DNA from: Lentisphaeria bacterium
GTDB taxonomy: Bacteria > Verrucomicrobiota > Lentisphaeria > Victivallales > Victivallaceae
DNA: 9,487 nt
Reading direction: 5' to 3'
Assembly: GCA_018265615.1 (NCBI GenBank)
Contig: JABLYX010000103.1
Span: forward strand, 1-9,487
Shown: positions 1-6,943 of the stretch, one piece after another
How positions within the stretch are numbered: the first letter of the stretch is position 1
How the letters are laid out: every line of letters starts with the position of its first letter
Position numbers and translations under genes: made by a program
The notes under the pieces: generated by a model
Seen by the model: the letters and a program-made list of their open reading frames with translations, nothing else
What the model was told of the DNA's origin: nothing
Database searches by the model: none

Positions 1-68
1 CAACAGGCCATTAAAATATCACTGCAACTGAATTATGCAAGCCTGCTTGAACAGATTTCCATAAGAAA
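1..68. other. AT-richer flank beyond the araC 3' end
   Basis: This stretch is visibly lower in GC than the adjoining genes. On the + strand only the first frame is open from the window edge, ending at a TGA at 112-114. If real, it would be the last 37 codons of a gene arriving from the left and overlapping the end of the AraC gene tail-to-tail. It uses codons such as ATA, AGA and TCA that are uncommon in the neighbours, and I do not recognise the peptide. A short inverted repeat (CAAGC/GCTTG, around 39-50) has too small a loop and no T-run, so it is not a convincing terminator for the AraC gene. Most likely this is intergenic sequence or an unidentified gene tail. Confidence 0.2.
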
Positions 69-872
69 TCAGAAACGCGAGCTGCGGCAGTCGCGCGGCG
101 ACATGCCGGTGTGACGGCGGAAGAAGCGCGAGAAGTAGAATTCATTGCCGAATTCAAGCTCGGCGGCGGTCTCCTTCACCGACAGGCCGTCCCGGCGCAG
201 CAGCGTCTCCGCCCGGCGGCAGAGCTCGGCGGCGAGAAACTCCTTCAGTGTCCGGCCGAAATCGCGTTTGAATTCGCGGCTCAGCCGGTCGTAGGGGCGC
301 TCCGCGGCGGCGGCCAGCTCCTCCATCGTACTTTTCGCGGTCGCCTTCTCACGGACAAATTCGAGGAGCACGCCGTAACGCTCCTTCAGCCGGTTCCTCC
401 ACGTCCAGTCCAGCGTAACCTGCGGCGTGAGCTCTGTAAGGAAGCCGCAGATGAAGCGTTCGAGCCGAAAGAACGCCTCCCATCCGGGTTCCGCCGCCGC
501 GAGCCGGGACGCCTCCTCCAATATGCCGGGTTCGAGCCGGAACTCCGTGCAGCGGGTATTCCCCGCGAACAGATCGACGCCGGGCAGCGCCTCCAGCTGG
601 AAGTGGAAGCTGAAGAAGCGCAATCCCTCCGGAAAGTCGAATTCGAGGTCCAGCCGGGGCGGCATGAAGCAGCCGAAACCGGCCCGGAGGCGCAGCAACT
701 CGCCGCCGGTATGGTTGACCAGACTCCCCTCGCCCTCCCGGACCAGAAAAAGGCGGTTGAAGCTGTAGCTGTTCCGGCCATGCCAGACGAAGCCGGCCTC
801 TCCAAACTCGGAGAAGTTCCAGTTCAGGTCCCGAAACAGCCGGGTCAGCTCATCGTGACGGACAAGTCCCAT
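69..872 (-). CDS. AraC/XylS-family transcriptional regulator
   Basis: The product is a 267-residue cytoplasmic DNA-binding regulator. Residues about 30-95 look like the cupin-type ligand-sensing domain of AraC proteins (beta-rich, with a PPR turn near 71). Residues about 165-263 form the two helix-turn-helix motifs. The first recognition unit lies around 182-205 (MEELAAAAERPYDRLSREFK). The second lies around 230-251 (LSVKETAAELEF then FYFSRFFRRHTG), followed by the family signature GMSPRDCR at 256-263. Length is normal for the family. The ATG at 872 begins the conserved N-terminal region; upstream there is only a weak GGGAAA, so start selection is less certain. The gene is divergent from the GH116 gene with 96 bp between starts, the usual arrangement for a regulator of its neighbour. 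Sugar-responsive activation of GH116 is inference; the ligand cannot be read from the sequence. Confidence 0.9.
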   Translation of the reverse strand: MGLVRHDELTRLFRDLNWNFSEFGEAGFVWHGRNSYSFNRLFLVREGEGSLVNHTGGELLRLRAGFGCFMPPRLDLEFDFPEGLRFFSFHFQLEALPGVDLFAGNTRCTEFRLEPGILEEASRLAAAEPGWEAFFRLERFICGFLTELTPQVTLDWTWRNRLKERYGVLLEFVREKATAKSTMEELAAAAERPYDRLSREFKRDFGRTLKEFLAAELCRRAETLLRRDGLSVKETAAELEFGNEFYFSRFFRRHTGMSPRDCRSSRF

Positions 873-968
873 AATCAGATATGTTTTTCCCGAAATAATC
901 TATTCCAATTTCAACGCCGACACCATAAGTTATATGCAATGCGGACAAAATTCAACAGGGAGGGAATC
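873..968. promoter_or_regulatory. Divergent control region between araC-type gene and GH116 gene
   Basis: This 96-bp gap separates two divergent starts and must hold both promoters and any AraC-protein binding sites. It is AT-richer than the flanking genes. On the + strand TTCAAC (910-915) and TATATG (931-936) could be a poor -35/-10 pair with a short 15-bp spacer. I could not find a convincing -35/-10 pair for the minus-strand gene. No clear direct repeat of the 17-21 bp kind expected for AraC sites was seen. The role is assigned from position, not from motifs. Confidence 0.5.
957..965 (+). promoter_or_regulatory. Shine-Dalgarno fixing the GH116 start
   Basis: AGGGAGGGA lies just before the ATG at 969, with the GGGAGG core (958-963) 5 bases from the start codon. 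An upstream in-frame ATG at 939 has no such site and would add a non-conserved ten-residue tail, so 969 is the chosen start. The much longer open frame extending back to 111 is antisense to the AraC gene and is not coding. Confidence 0.85.
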
Positions 969-3515
969 ATGAAATACGACAAAAACCACACTTCGGCCAT
1001 TTCGTTTCCGCTCGGCGGCATCGGAACCGGATGCATCGGGCTCGCCGGCTCCGGGCACCTTGTCGACTGGGAGATCGAAAACCATCCGAACAAGGAGAGC
1101 TCCAACCGCTTCAGCCACTTCGCAATCAAGGCGGAGGCAAACGGTGAAGTGCTCGACGCCCGGATCCTGAACGGCGACCTGCCGCCGCCCTATATGGGCC
1201 GCCCCTCCCCCGCCGAGGTGACGGCCGGATACGACCACTGCGGCTTCGGCTACGGAGCGAAGGCCGACCTGCTGCCGGGGCTGCCGCACTTCCGCGAGGT
1301 CGGATTCGACGGCGAATTCCCGGTCGCGACGCTGAATTTCCGGGAGCCGGAATTCCCCGGCGAAATCACGCTGCGCGCCTTCAACCCGTTCATCCCGCTC
1401 AACTCCTTCGACTCGTCGCTGCCCGGCGCGCTCTTTGAATTCACGGTACGCAACGACTCGGAGCGGGTCGTCACCTACACGCTGGCGGGATCACTCAGCG
1501 CGACGCCGGGGAGCTTCCGCTCGACCTTTGAGCCGCCGCTCCTCCTCCAGAAATCCGAAGAGGACGCCGGTTCCGTGCGTTACGGCGAACTCGCGCTGAC
1601 GGCGGCGGGCGGCGACTCCGTCTCCGGGCAGGCAAGCTGGTTCCGCGGCACATGGCGCGACGACCTCAATATGTTCTGGAACGACTTCACACGCCCCGGC
1701 CCGCTCAAAAACCGGAGCTTCGACTCACCGGGCGAACGCGAAACCGGTACCGTCGCGCTCCGGTTCGAGGCCGCTCCCGGAGAGAGCCGCCGCGTCGTCT
1801 TCGCCCTCGCCTGGTTCTTCCCGAACCGCCGCAATGACTGGAATCCCGGCGACCGCGAGTACCCCGGCTGGCGCAACTGGTACGCGACGCAGTTCGGCGG
1901 AGCCGCGGAGGTTGCGAAATACCTCATGGACAACTACAGCCGTCTCCGCGGGGAAACGTTCCGTTTCCGTTCGGCGCTGTTCGATTCGACGCTGCCGCCG
2001 GAGGTCGTCGACGCGGTCTCCGCGAACCTCTCGACGTTGAAATCCCCGACCTGCCTGCGGCTTGAAAACGGCGCGTTCTACGCATTTGAGGGAAGCCAGA
2101 GCCTGAAGGGGAGCTGCGAGGGCTCCTGCACGCACGTATGGAACTACGCGTATGCGCTGCCGTACCTCTTCCCGGATCTCGAACGGTCGATGCGCGAACT
2201 TGACTTCACGTACAATTTCCGCGGGGACGGCGGGCTCGGATTCCGGCTTCAACTCCCGCCCGGGCGCGCTCCCTCCGCCTACCGGCCGTGTGTCGACGGG
2301 CAGATGGGCGGCGTCATCAAGACCTTCCGCGAATGGAAAATCAGCGGGGACGCCGCGTGGCTGCGCCGGTGGTATCCGGGCGTGAAACGTTCGCTCGAAT
2401 ACGCCTGGAGCCCGGCGAACCGGGACCGCTGGGACCCGGAGCAGTCCGGCGTCATCACCGGGCGGCAGCACCACACGCTCGACGTCGAGCTCTTCGGCGC
2501 GAACGCATGGCTCACGGGCTTCTATCTCGCGGCGCTGAAAGCCGGAGCAGAAATGGCCGGCGCACTCGGCGAAACGGCGGACGCCGAGCTCTTCCGCACC
2601 ATCTTCGAACGCGGCAGAAAGCGTGTCGAAGCGGAGCTGTTCAACGGCGAATATTACATCCAGAAGCTCGACCTTGCCGACCGTTCCCAGCTCGAACCGT
2701 ATGAGGGAGCCGACGCATTCTACTGGAACAGTGAATCAAAAGAGATCAAATACCAGATCGGCAACGGCTGCCTCATCGACCAGGTGCTGGCCCAGTGGCA
2801 CGCGGACCTGCTCGGGCTCGGCGACATCTTCGAGCCGGAACGCGTGGCATCGGCGCTGCGCTCGATCCACCGCTGCAACTACAAGCCGTCGCTGCGGAAC
2901 TATGCGAATTTCTGGCGGGTATTCGGGCTGAACGACGAAGCGGGAACCGTCATCTGCAGCTGGCCGCACGGCGACGCCCCGGCGATTCCGGTTCCGTACG
3001 CGACCGAAACCATGCACGGCTTCGAGTATCAGGCCGCGTGCCACCTGATCCTGCGCGGCTTCACGGCGGAAGGGCTTGAGATGGTGCGGGCCGTGCGCGA
3101 CCGCTACGACGGACTCAGACGCAACCCGTGGAACGAGATCGAATGCGGCAGCAACTACGCGCGCTCGATGGCGAGCTACGCACTGCTCGCGGCGTTCAGC
3201 GGCTACCGCTGCGATCTCGCGGCCGGAACGGTCCGGTTCGCGCCGCTCCCCTTCGACGGCAACGAGTTCCGCTGCCTCTGGAGCGCGGGGAGCGGATGGG
3301 GCGTCTACCGCCGCAACCCCGGATATGACGAAATCGAGCTCCTCGCCGGAACATTGGCGCTGAAGCGGCTCGAGCTCGATTGCGCGGATCGCGCCGAGTC
3401 GGTCCGGCTCGGCGATGAAGCCGTGGAGTGGGAACGCGCGGAAGGCGCGCTCCGGTTCCCGGCGGGAATCGAAGCCGCGCCGGGAAAAACGCTCCGCGTC
3501 AGATGGCGAGCGTGA
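969..3515 (+). CDS. GH116-family beta-glycosidase (glucosylceramidase/GBA2-like, DUF608 type)
   Basis: The predicted protein is an 848-residue retaining beta-glycosidase of the family that includes human GBA2 and archaeal/bacterial beta-glucosidases and beta-xylosidases. It opens with the GH116 N-terminal beta-sandwich signature PLGGIGTGCIGL (14-25) and GSGHLVDWEIENHPN (28-42). The (alpha/alpha)6 catalytic domain spans about 320-770. Candidate nucleophile is Glu384 in CEGSCTHVWNY; candidate acid/base is Asp505 in HHTLDVELFGANAW. Near the end NEIECGSNYARSMASY (722-737) gives Glu723 and Arg732, nine residues apart like the sugar-binding Glu/Arg pair of characterised GH116 enzymes. There is no signal peptide or membrane segment, so it is probably cytoplasmic, acting on imported beta-linked di- or oligosaccharides. 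Its 3' end overlaps the opposing GH10 gene by 17 bp. Family assignment is strong; whether it acts on glucosides, xylosides or others is unknown. Confidence 0.9.
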   Translation: MKYDKNHTSAISFPLGGIGTGCIGLAGSGHLVDWEIENHPNKESSNRFSHFAIKAEANGEVLDARILNGDLPPPYMGRPSPAEVTAGYDHCGFGYGAKADLLPGLPHFREVGFDGEFPVATLNFREPEFPGEITLRAFNPFIPLNSFDSSLPGALFEFTVRNDSERVVTYTLAGSLSATPGSFRSTFEPPLLLQKSEEDAGSVRYGELALTAAGGDSVSGQASWFRGTWRDDLNMFWNDFTRPGPLKNRSFDSPGERETGTVALRFEAAPGESRRVVFALAWFFPNRRNDWNPGDREYPGWRNWYATQFGGAAEVAKYLMDNYSRLRGETFRFRSALFDSTLPPEVVDAVSANLSTLKSPTCLRLENGAFYAFEGSQSLKGSCEGSCTHVWNYAYALPYLFPDLERSMRELDFTYNFRGDGGLGFRLQLPPGRAPSAYRPCVDGQMGGVIKTFREWKISGDAAWLRRWYPGVKRSLEYAWSPANRDRWDPEQSGVITGRQHHTLDVELFGANAWLTGFYLAALKAGAEMAGALGETADAELFRTIFERGRKRVEAELFNGEYYIQKLDLADRSQLEPYEGADAFYWNSESKEIKYQIGNGCLIDQVLAQWHADLLGLGDIFEPERVASALRSIHRCNYKPSLRNYANFWRVFGLNDEAGTVICSWPHGDAPAIPVPYATETMHGFEYQAACHLILRGFTAEGLEMVRAVRDRYDGLRRNPWNEIECGSNYARSMASYALLAAFSGYRCDLAAGTVRFAPLPFDGNEFRCLWSAGSGWGVYRRNPGYDEIELLAGTLALKRLELDCADRAESVRLGDEAVEWERAEGALRFPAGIEAAPGKTLRVRWRA

Positions 3516-4836
3516 CCCTGTTCGGGCGGTTGCGCTCGATCAATACCTCGCGCGTGACCGTCCCGGACTCGGTCCTCACGGTCACCTCGTAGGTTCCGTA
3601 AAAGCCGCGGAACCGGCAGGGCGCGCCCGCGCGGAACATCGCTGTGCCTTCCGAGCGCCACTCCTCCCGGATCAGGCGCCGGAGCCGTTCATAAACCGGC
3701 TTCGGCGTGAGCTTCGCATCGTTGTTCAGGAGTCCGCCGCGGTAGATGTTCTCATTCCACTGCGGATGCTTCGGATTCACGTAGGCCGTGTCGTCGACGA
3801 GGTTCCAGTAGATGATCCCGGTCGGGGACGGGTGGCTGAACCAGATGCGGTAGAGCCGCTCGGCGACATCGGCCTGGAAGTCGAGCCGTTCCGGGCCGAA
3901 CGCTTCATGCGCAGTCACCGTAACCTCCGAAATGTTGGTCGGAATCCCGAGCTTCTGATAACAGTCGAGCGAGCCGTACAGCGTTCTCGCATTCATCTTC
4001 TCATTCTGCCAGGCCGCGACCATATCCTCCGGCCTGCATCCGAACAGATGGTACTGGAGCCCGAGGCAATCGACCTTCTTCCCCTGCAGGAGCAGATTCT
4101 TCACGAGCATGTAAATCGGCGTATAATTGCCGTGCAGATTGCCCCAGCAGGCGTAATCGTTGTAGTTCAGCGTATCGGCGGCGGGGAGGTGCTTCATCGC
4201 GATATCAAACGCGAATTCGACATGGCCGTCCGGCAACTGCGGGTTCGACGGGTCGAACAGAACCGCTTCGTTCACCACGTCCCAGTTCCGGATCCGTTCC
4301 CCGTAGCGTTCGGCGATCTCGCGGACCCGGCGCTCCCAGCGGCTCTTCAGTTCGCCCTCGTTTCCGCGCAGCCACTCCGGGATGAAGCTGTGCCACATCA
4401 GCGGATGGCCCTTCGGCGTGATTCCGTACCGGCCGCAGAAGTCGAGCGCCTCATCCGTGTTCGGACGGCGGCGGCACTTCGGGGAGTCGCGGTCGAAGCG
4501 CGGCCTGCCGTCCACCGGTTCCGTGTCGCTCCAGTAGAACGGGACGACCGCAAGATTGAAGAGCTCCGCAAAGCGCTCATTGTGCGCCTCGTTCTTCGCG
4601 GGATCGTCAAACTGATTGATCATGAATCCGTTGCATCCGAATTCAAAGCCGTGCTTCAACTGCCTGAACCGGAGTTCCGCCGCCGGAAGCTCCCTGCCCT
4701 CCGCATCGACGACCGTGACCTCCGCCGTCCCCTTGCGGTACAGCTCGGTACCGTGTCCGATGCGCGCTTCGACTTCGGGATCCGCCTCGAAAAGATTCCT
4801 TTTCAGCCCTTCGATGATCGTGTTCATGGTATCCAT
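3499..4836 (-). CDS. GH10-family glycoside hydrolase (endo-1,4-beta-xylanase type)
   Basis: The product is a 445-residue retaining glycosidase related to endo-xylanases. A small N-terminal beta domain (about 28-70, ending HGFEFGCN) precedes the TIM barrel. Barrel motifs are GHPLMWH (143-149), WDVVNEA (185-191) with acid/base Glu190, GLQYH (259-263) and NISEVTV (301-307) with predicted nucleophile Glu304, then IIYWNLVDD (341-349). A C-terminal beta-rich segment (about 406-445, starting FRGFYGTYEVTV) is common in GH10-like proteins of this style. The canonical TELD around the nucleophile is SEVT here. No signal peptide is seen, so an intracellular enzyme on short xylo-oligosaccharides is likelier than a secreted depolymerase. 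Start is uncertain: the ATG at 4836 is preceded at once by CAGG, whereas the in-frame ATG at 4827 (Met4) sits 9 bases after AGG and may be the true start. The gene is divergent from iclR. Confidence 0.9.
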   Translation of the reverse strand: MDTMNTIIEGLKRNLFEADPEVEARIGHGTELYRKGTAEVTVVDAEGRELPAAELRFRQLKHGFEFGCNGFMINQFDDPAKNEAHNERFAELFNLAVVPFYWSDTEPVDGRPRFDRDSPKCRRRPNTDEALDFCGRYGITPKGHPLMWHSFIPEWLRGNEGELKSRWERRVREIAERYGERIRNWDVVNEAVLFDPSNPQLPDGHVEFAFDIAMKHLPAADTLNYNDYACWGNLHGNYTPIYMLVKNLLLQGKKVDCLGLQYHLFGCRPEDMVAAWQNEKMNARTLYGSLDCYQKLGIPTNISEVTVTAHEAFGPERLDFQADVAERLYRIWFSHPSPTGIIYWNLVDDTAYVNPKHPQWNENIYRGGLLNNDAKLTPKPVYERLRRLIREEWRSEGTAMFRAGAPCRFRGFYGTYEVTVRTESGTVTREVLIERNRPNRVTLAI

Positions 4837-4863
4837 CCTGTGTTGGTTTATGGAACAATATAT

Positions 4864-4891
4864 ATAATAACTGAATTTAATGAAATATCAA
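4864..4891 (-). promoter_or_regulatory. Probable sigma70-type promoter for the GH10 gene
   Basis: On the minus strand TTGATA (4891-4886) and TATTAT (4869-4864) each match the sigma70 consensus at five of six positions and are 16 bp apart. Transcription would start near 4857, leaving about 20 bases before the ATG at 4836 or 30 before the one at 4827. The spacer contains the repeated element described separately. Confidence 0.5.
4870..4880. repeat. Copy 1 of an 11-bp direct repeat, inside the GH10 promoter spacer
   Basis: ACTGAATTTAA occurs here and again at 4981-4991 in the same orientation; with flanking bases the match is 13 of 14. This copy lies between the predicted -35 and -10 of the GH10 gene. 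It contains one arm (CTGAAT) of the 17-bp palindrome found by the iclR gene, but the opposite arm is not conserved, so it is a half-site. Confidence 0.6.
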
Positions 4892-4903
4892 TGGAGTTCA
4901 ATC

Positions 4904-4918
4904 AAAAATCATATTTTT
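4904..4918. promoter_or_regulatory. A/T-tract palindrome between the divergent promoters
   Basis: AAAAAT-CAT-ATTTTT is a perfect inverted repeat with 6-bp arms and a 3-bp centre. It lies 12 bp upstream of the predicted GH10 -35 box and 22 bp upstream of the iclR -35 box. A-tracts in this position can act as UP elements or bend DNA. It could also be a protein-binding site; position is the only support. Confidence 0.35.
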
Positions 4919-4940
4919 TGTATTTAAGCTAGAAATACGC

Positions 4941-4968
4941 TTGAAACCGAGAGAATAAACCGTATCTT
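4941..4968 (+). promoter_or_regulatory. Probable sigma70-type promoter for the iclR gene
   Basis: TTGAAA (4941-4946, five of six consensus matches) and TATCTT (4963-4968, four of six) are separated by 16 bp. Transcription would start near 4975, within the palindrome at 4971-4987, which suggests autorepression. Confidence 0.45.
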
Positions 4969-4970
4969 AT

Positions 4971-4987
4971 ATTCAGCATTACTGAAT
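4971..4987. promoter_or_regulatory. Candidate IclR operator (17-bp perfect palindrome)
   Basis: ATTCAG-CATTA-CTGAAT has perfect 6-bp arms around a 5-bp centre. IclR-family operators are typically palindromes of this size placed next to their own gene. This one covers the predicted iclR transcription start and is 22 bp before the start codon. The right arm runs into the second copy of the direct repeat. Binding by this particular regulator is inferred from position. Confidence 0.6.
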
Positions 4988-4991
4988 TTAA
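4981..4991. repeat. Copy 2 of the 11-bp direct repeat, at the iclR operator
   Basis: ACTGAATTTAA repeats the element at 4870-4880, 111 bp away start to start. Here it includes the right arm of the perfect palindrome. That distance is about ten and a half helical turns, so looping between the two copies is conceivable but not specially phased. Confidence 0.6.
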
Positions 4992-5009
4992 CAATATAAA
5001 GGTTTTCCT

Positions 5010-5753
5010 ATGGGATATCAGACGGTCAAATCGGTGAAAAAAGCGCTGGCGATTCTCGAACTCGTGAACGGGAACGCCCGGCAGAACAGGTACGTGACGC
5101 TGCAGGAGGTCGCGGAAGCAACCGGGATCCTGCCGGTGACGGCGCGGAACCTGCTGCGGACCCTTGAGGAGTGCGGATATGTGAAACGCAGCGGGCACGG
5201 GCGATACGAGGAGGGGCCGCGCTGCTTCGAGCTGCTGCGTTCCGGCGGCATGCAGCATAAGATCCCGGAGCTCGCGCGCCCGGTTCTCGAACGCGCCGCC
5301 GCCGAAACCGGCGAAGCGTTCATGCTCGCGACACTGAGCAACGGCAGGCGCGTCGAGCTGATCCGGGTCGGCGCGGATGCGGAGCTGCAGCATCAGGCCA
5401 ACGCCGACCTCTACAGGATGAGAACCGCGCGGGTCGTGCTTGCGTGGTATCCGGCAGAGCAGCTCGATTATTTCCTCGAACATTACCGGCTGCCGACGGC
5501 GGAAGAGTGGCCGGAAACCGGAGGGAGCCACGAAGGGCTCGTGCGCGAGCTCGAATCAATCCGGCGCAACGGCGGCTGCAACGGCGTTTCCGGCGACATG
5601 GCCGCGCTCGCGGTCCCGCTCCTGACGCCGTCAGGCGAGATCATCGGCTCGCTCGGCTGCTATGCGCCGCTCAGCCGCATGGACCTCGTCCGGCGCACCG
5701 GAATCTTCAAGCTCCTGCACGACTATGCAGACGGAATCCGGAAAAACCTGTGA
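5010..5753 (+). CDS. IclR-family transcriptional regulator
   Basis: The product is a 247-residue regulator of normal IclR length. The N-terminal winged helix-turn-helix covers about 1-75: QTVKSVKKALAILELV (4-19), then VTLQEVAEATGI and TARNLLRTLEECGYVKR (44-60). The effector-binding domain covers about 85-247, with the family-typical region NGVSGDMAALAVPLLTPSG (191-209) and a final helix ending DGIRKNL. The usual TATGRALLA-like stretch of the family reads RTARVVLAWYP here (138-148). The ATG at 5010 follows AAAGG (4998-5002) by 7 bases. The gene is divergent from GH10 and shares a control region with it containing a palindromic candidate operator. It probably represses its own gene and GH10, released or activated by a sugar breakdown product; the effector is unknown. 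It ends 6 bp from the opposing protease gene. Confidence 0.92.
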   Translation: MGYQTVKSVKKALAILELVNGNARQNRYVTLQEVAEATGILPVTARNLLRTLEECGYVKRSGHGRYEEGPRCFELLRSGGMQHKIPELARPVLERAAAETGEAFMLATLSNGRRVELIRVGADAELQHQANADLYRMRTARVVLAWYPAEQLDYFLEHYRLPTAEEWPETGGSHEGLVRELESIRRNGGCNGVSGDMAALAVPLLTPSGEIIGSLGCYAPLSRMDLVRRTGIFKLLHDYADGIRKNL

Positions 5754-5759
5754 GGAGCG

Positions 5760-6932
5760 TCAGAGCTGTTCGCCCGCCGCCTGAAGCTCCTGGCGGCTGC
5801 CGGCGCTGCGGCGAAACCAGTTCCGTGGAGCGGGCTCAAGCTTGATCTTCTTCTCCTGAATCCTCCCGGCACGCCGGAATTTCACCGTGAGCTCCGACTC
5901 CGGCTCCGCTGAGTAGACCCTGCTCTGCAGGTCGCCGGGGCCGTCGACCGGCTCGCCGCCGATCTCAAGGACCACATCGCCGCGCTGCAGCACCCCCGCC
6001 GCCGGAGAATCGCGGTAGACCTGCGAAATCCCCACGCCGTGCTCGATGTTCAGTTGCGACCTGATCTCGCGCGAAAGCGGCTCAAGCAGCACGCCGAGCC
6101 ACGCGCGCCGGACCTGGCCGTGCTCGATCATCTCATTCGCGACATGCTTTGCGAGGTCCGCGCTGATCGCAAAACTGATGCCGACGCTGCCGCCGGACGG
6201 CGAAAAAATGAAGTCGTTCACCCCGATCACTTCACCGGCCAGGTTCAGCAGCGGCCCGCCGGAGTTGCCCGGGTTGATCGATGCGTCGGTCTGGATGTAG
6301 CTCTCATGCAGATTCACCCCGACCCCGCGGCGCTTCATGCCGGAGACGACCCCGACCGTTACCGACCGGCTCAGGCTGAACGGCGCGCCGATCGCGATCG
6401 CCCAGTGACCGATCTTCACCCGGTCGACTTCCGCGAATTTCAGCGTCTCGAACTTCCGTTCCCCGTCGATCTTGAGCAGCGCGAGGTCCGACGGGGGATC
6501 GATGCCGACGACCTTCGCGCGGAACTCCGCGCCGTCGTTCGTGGTGATGAAAAACGAATCCTGATCGCGCACGACATGGAAGTTCGTCAGGATATAGCCG
6601 TCCTCACGGACGAAGAATCCGGAGCCCTGTCCCGTCGGCACCTCGCGGTACTCGATGCGGCTGCGGTAGTAGTCGACCGGGGAGACGACCCCGACCCGCT
6701 TCTGCGAAGTGATCAGCACGACCGCCGGCATCGACTTCTCCACCGTGGCGGCGAAGGCGTCCTGCAGGTTCGAGGCGGTCTCATGCACCGCCGCCGGAAG
6801 CTTCGGCTCCGGCAGCACGGATGGAGCCTGCGCCGAGGCGCTCTCCGGAATTCCCCCGATGAGGCCGAGCGTCAGAAGCGTCCCGGCGCAAGCCGCGAAA
6901 AACGCGGTCAATATCAATGTTCTGTCTCTCAT
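5760..6932 (-). CDS. htrA: HtrA/DegP-like serine protease (S1C), exported, one PDZ domain
   Basis: The product is a 390-residue envelope protease that degrades or guards misfolded exported proteins. The N-terminus (MRDR, then a hydrophobic stretch at about 6-27, then SASAQA at 31-36) is a signal peptide with likely cleavage after Ala36, or possibly an uncleaved anchor as in DegS. The trypsin-like domain spans about 55-270, with catalytic triad His119 (TNFHVV), Asp149 (SDLALL) and Ser224 (GNSGGP). A single PDZ domain covers about 276-366, against two in DegP. The tail is polar. A strong Shine-Dalgarno fixes the start. The gene lies 89 bp downstream of the serine-hydrolase gene on the same strand and converges on iclR with a 6-bp gap. 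Its link to the sugar genes is not evident; it may be a housekeeping gene next to them. Confidence 0.93.
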   Translation of the reverse strand: MRDRTLILTAFFAACAGTLLTLGLIGGIPESASAQAPSVLPEPKLPAAVHETASNLQDAFAATVEKSMPAVVLITSQKRVGVVSPVDYYRSRIEYREVPTGQGSGFFVREDGYILTNFHVVRDQDSFFITTNDGAEFRAKVVGIDPPSDLALLKIDGERKFETLKFAEVDRVKIGHWAIAIGAPFSLSRSVTVGVVSGMKRRGVGVNLHESYIQTDASINPGNSGGPLLNLAGEVIGVNDFIFSPSGGSVGISFAISADLAKHVANEMIEHGQVRRAWLGVLLEPLSREIRSQLNIEHGVGISQVYRDSPAAGVLQRGDVVLEIGGEPVDGPGDLQSRVYSAEPESELTVKFRRAGRIQEKKIKLEPAPRNWFRRSAGSRQELQAAGEQL

Positions 6933-6937
6933 TATTT

Positions 6938-6943
6938 ACCTCC
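6938..6943 (-). promoter_or_regulatory. Shine-Dalgarno of the htrA-like gene
   Basis: GGAGGT on the minus strand is 5 bases before the ATG at 6932. It makes this start preferable to any other. Confidence 0.85.

Noticed and set aside
39..50. CAAGC/GCTTG inverted repeat after the AraC gene as a terminator.
   Set aside because: The centre is only two bases, the usable stem is four base pairs and no T-run follows on the minus strand.
111..968. A long + strand open frame running into GH116 from far upstream, which would give an 1134-residue protein.
   Set aside because: The extra part is antisense to the well-supported AraC gene, has no family similarity, and a strong ribosome site plus the GH116 N-terminal motif place the start at 969.
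1725..2474. A 249-codon minus-strand open frame inside GH116.
   Set aside because: It lies wholly within the GH116 catalytic domain coding region, with no ribosome site and no recognisable motif.
3415..4932. A 505-codon + strand open frame opposite the GH10 gene.
   Set aside because: It mirrors a gene with complete GH10 catalytic motifs. GC-rich third positions commonly leave the opposite strand open, and the predicted protein has no recognisable domain.
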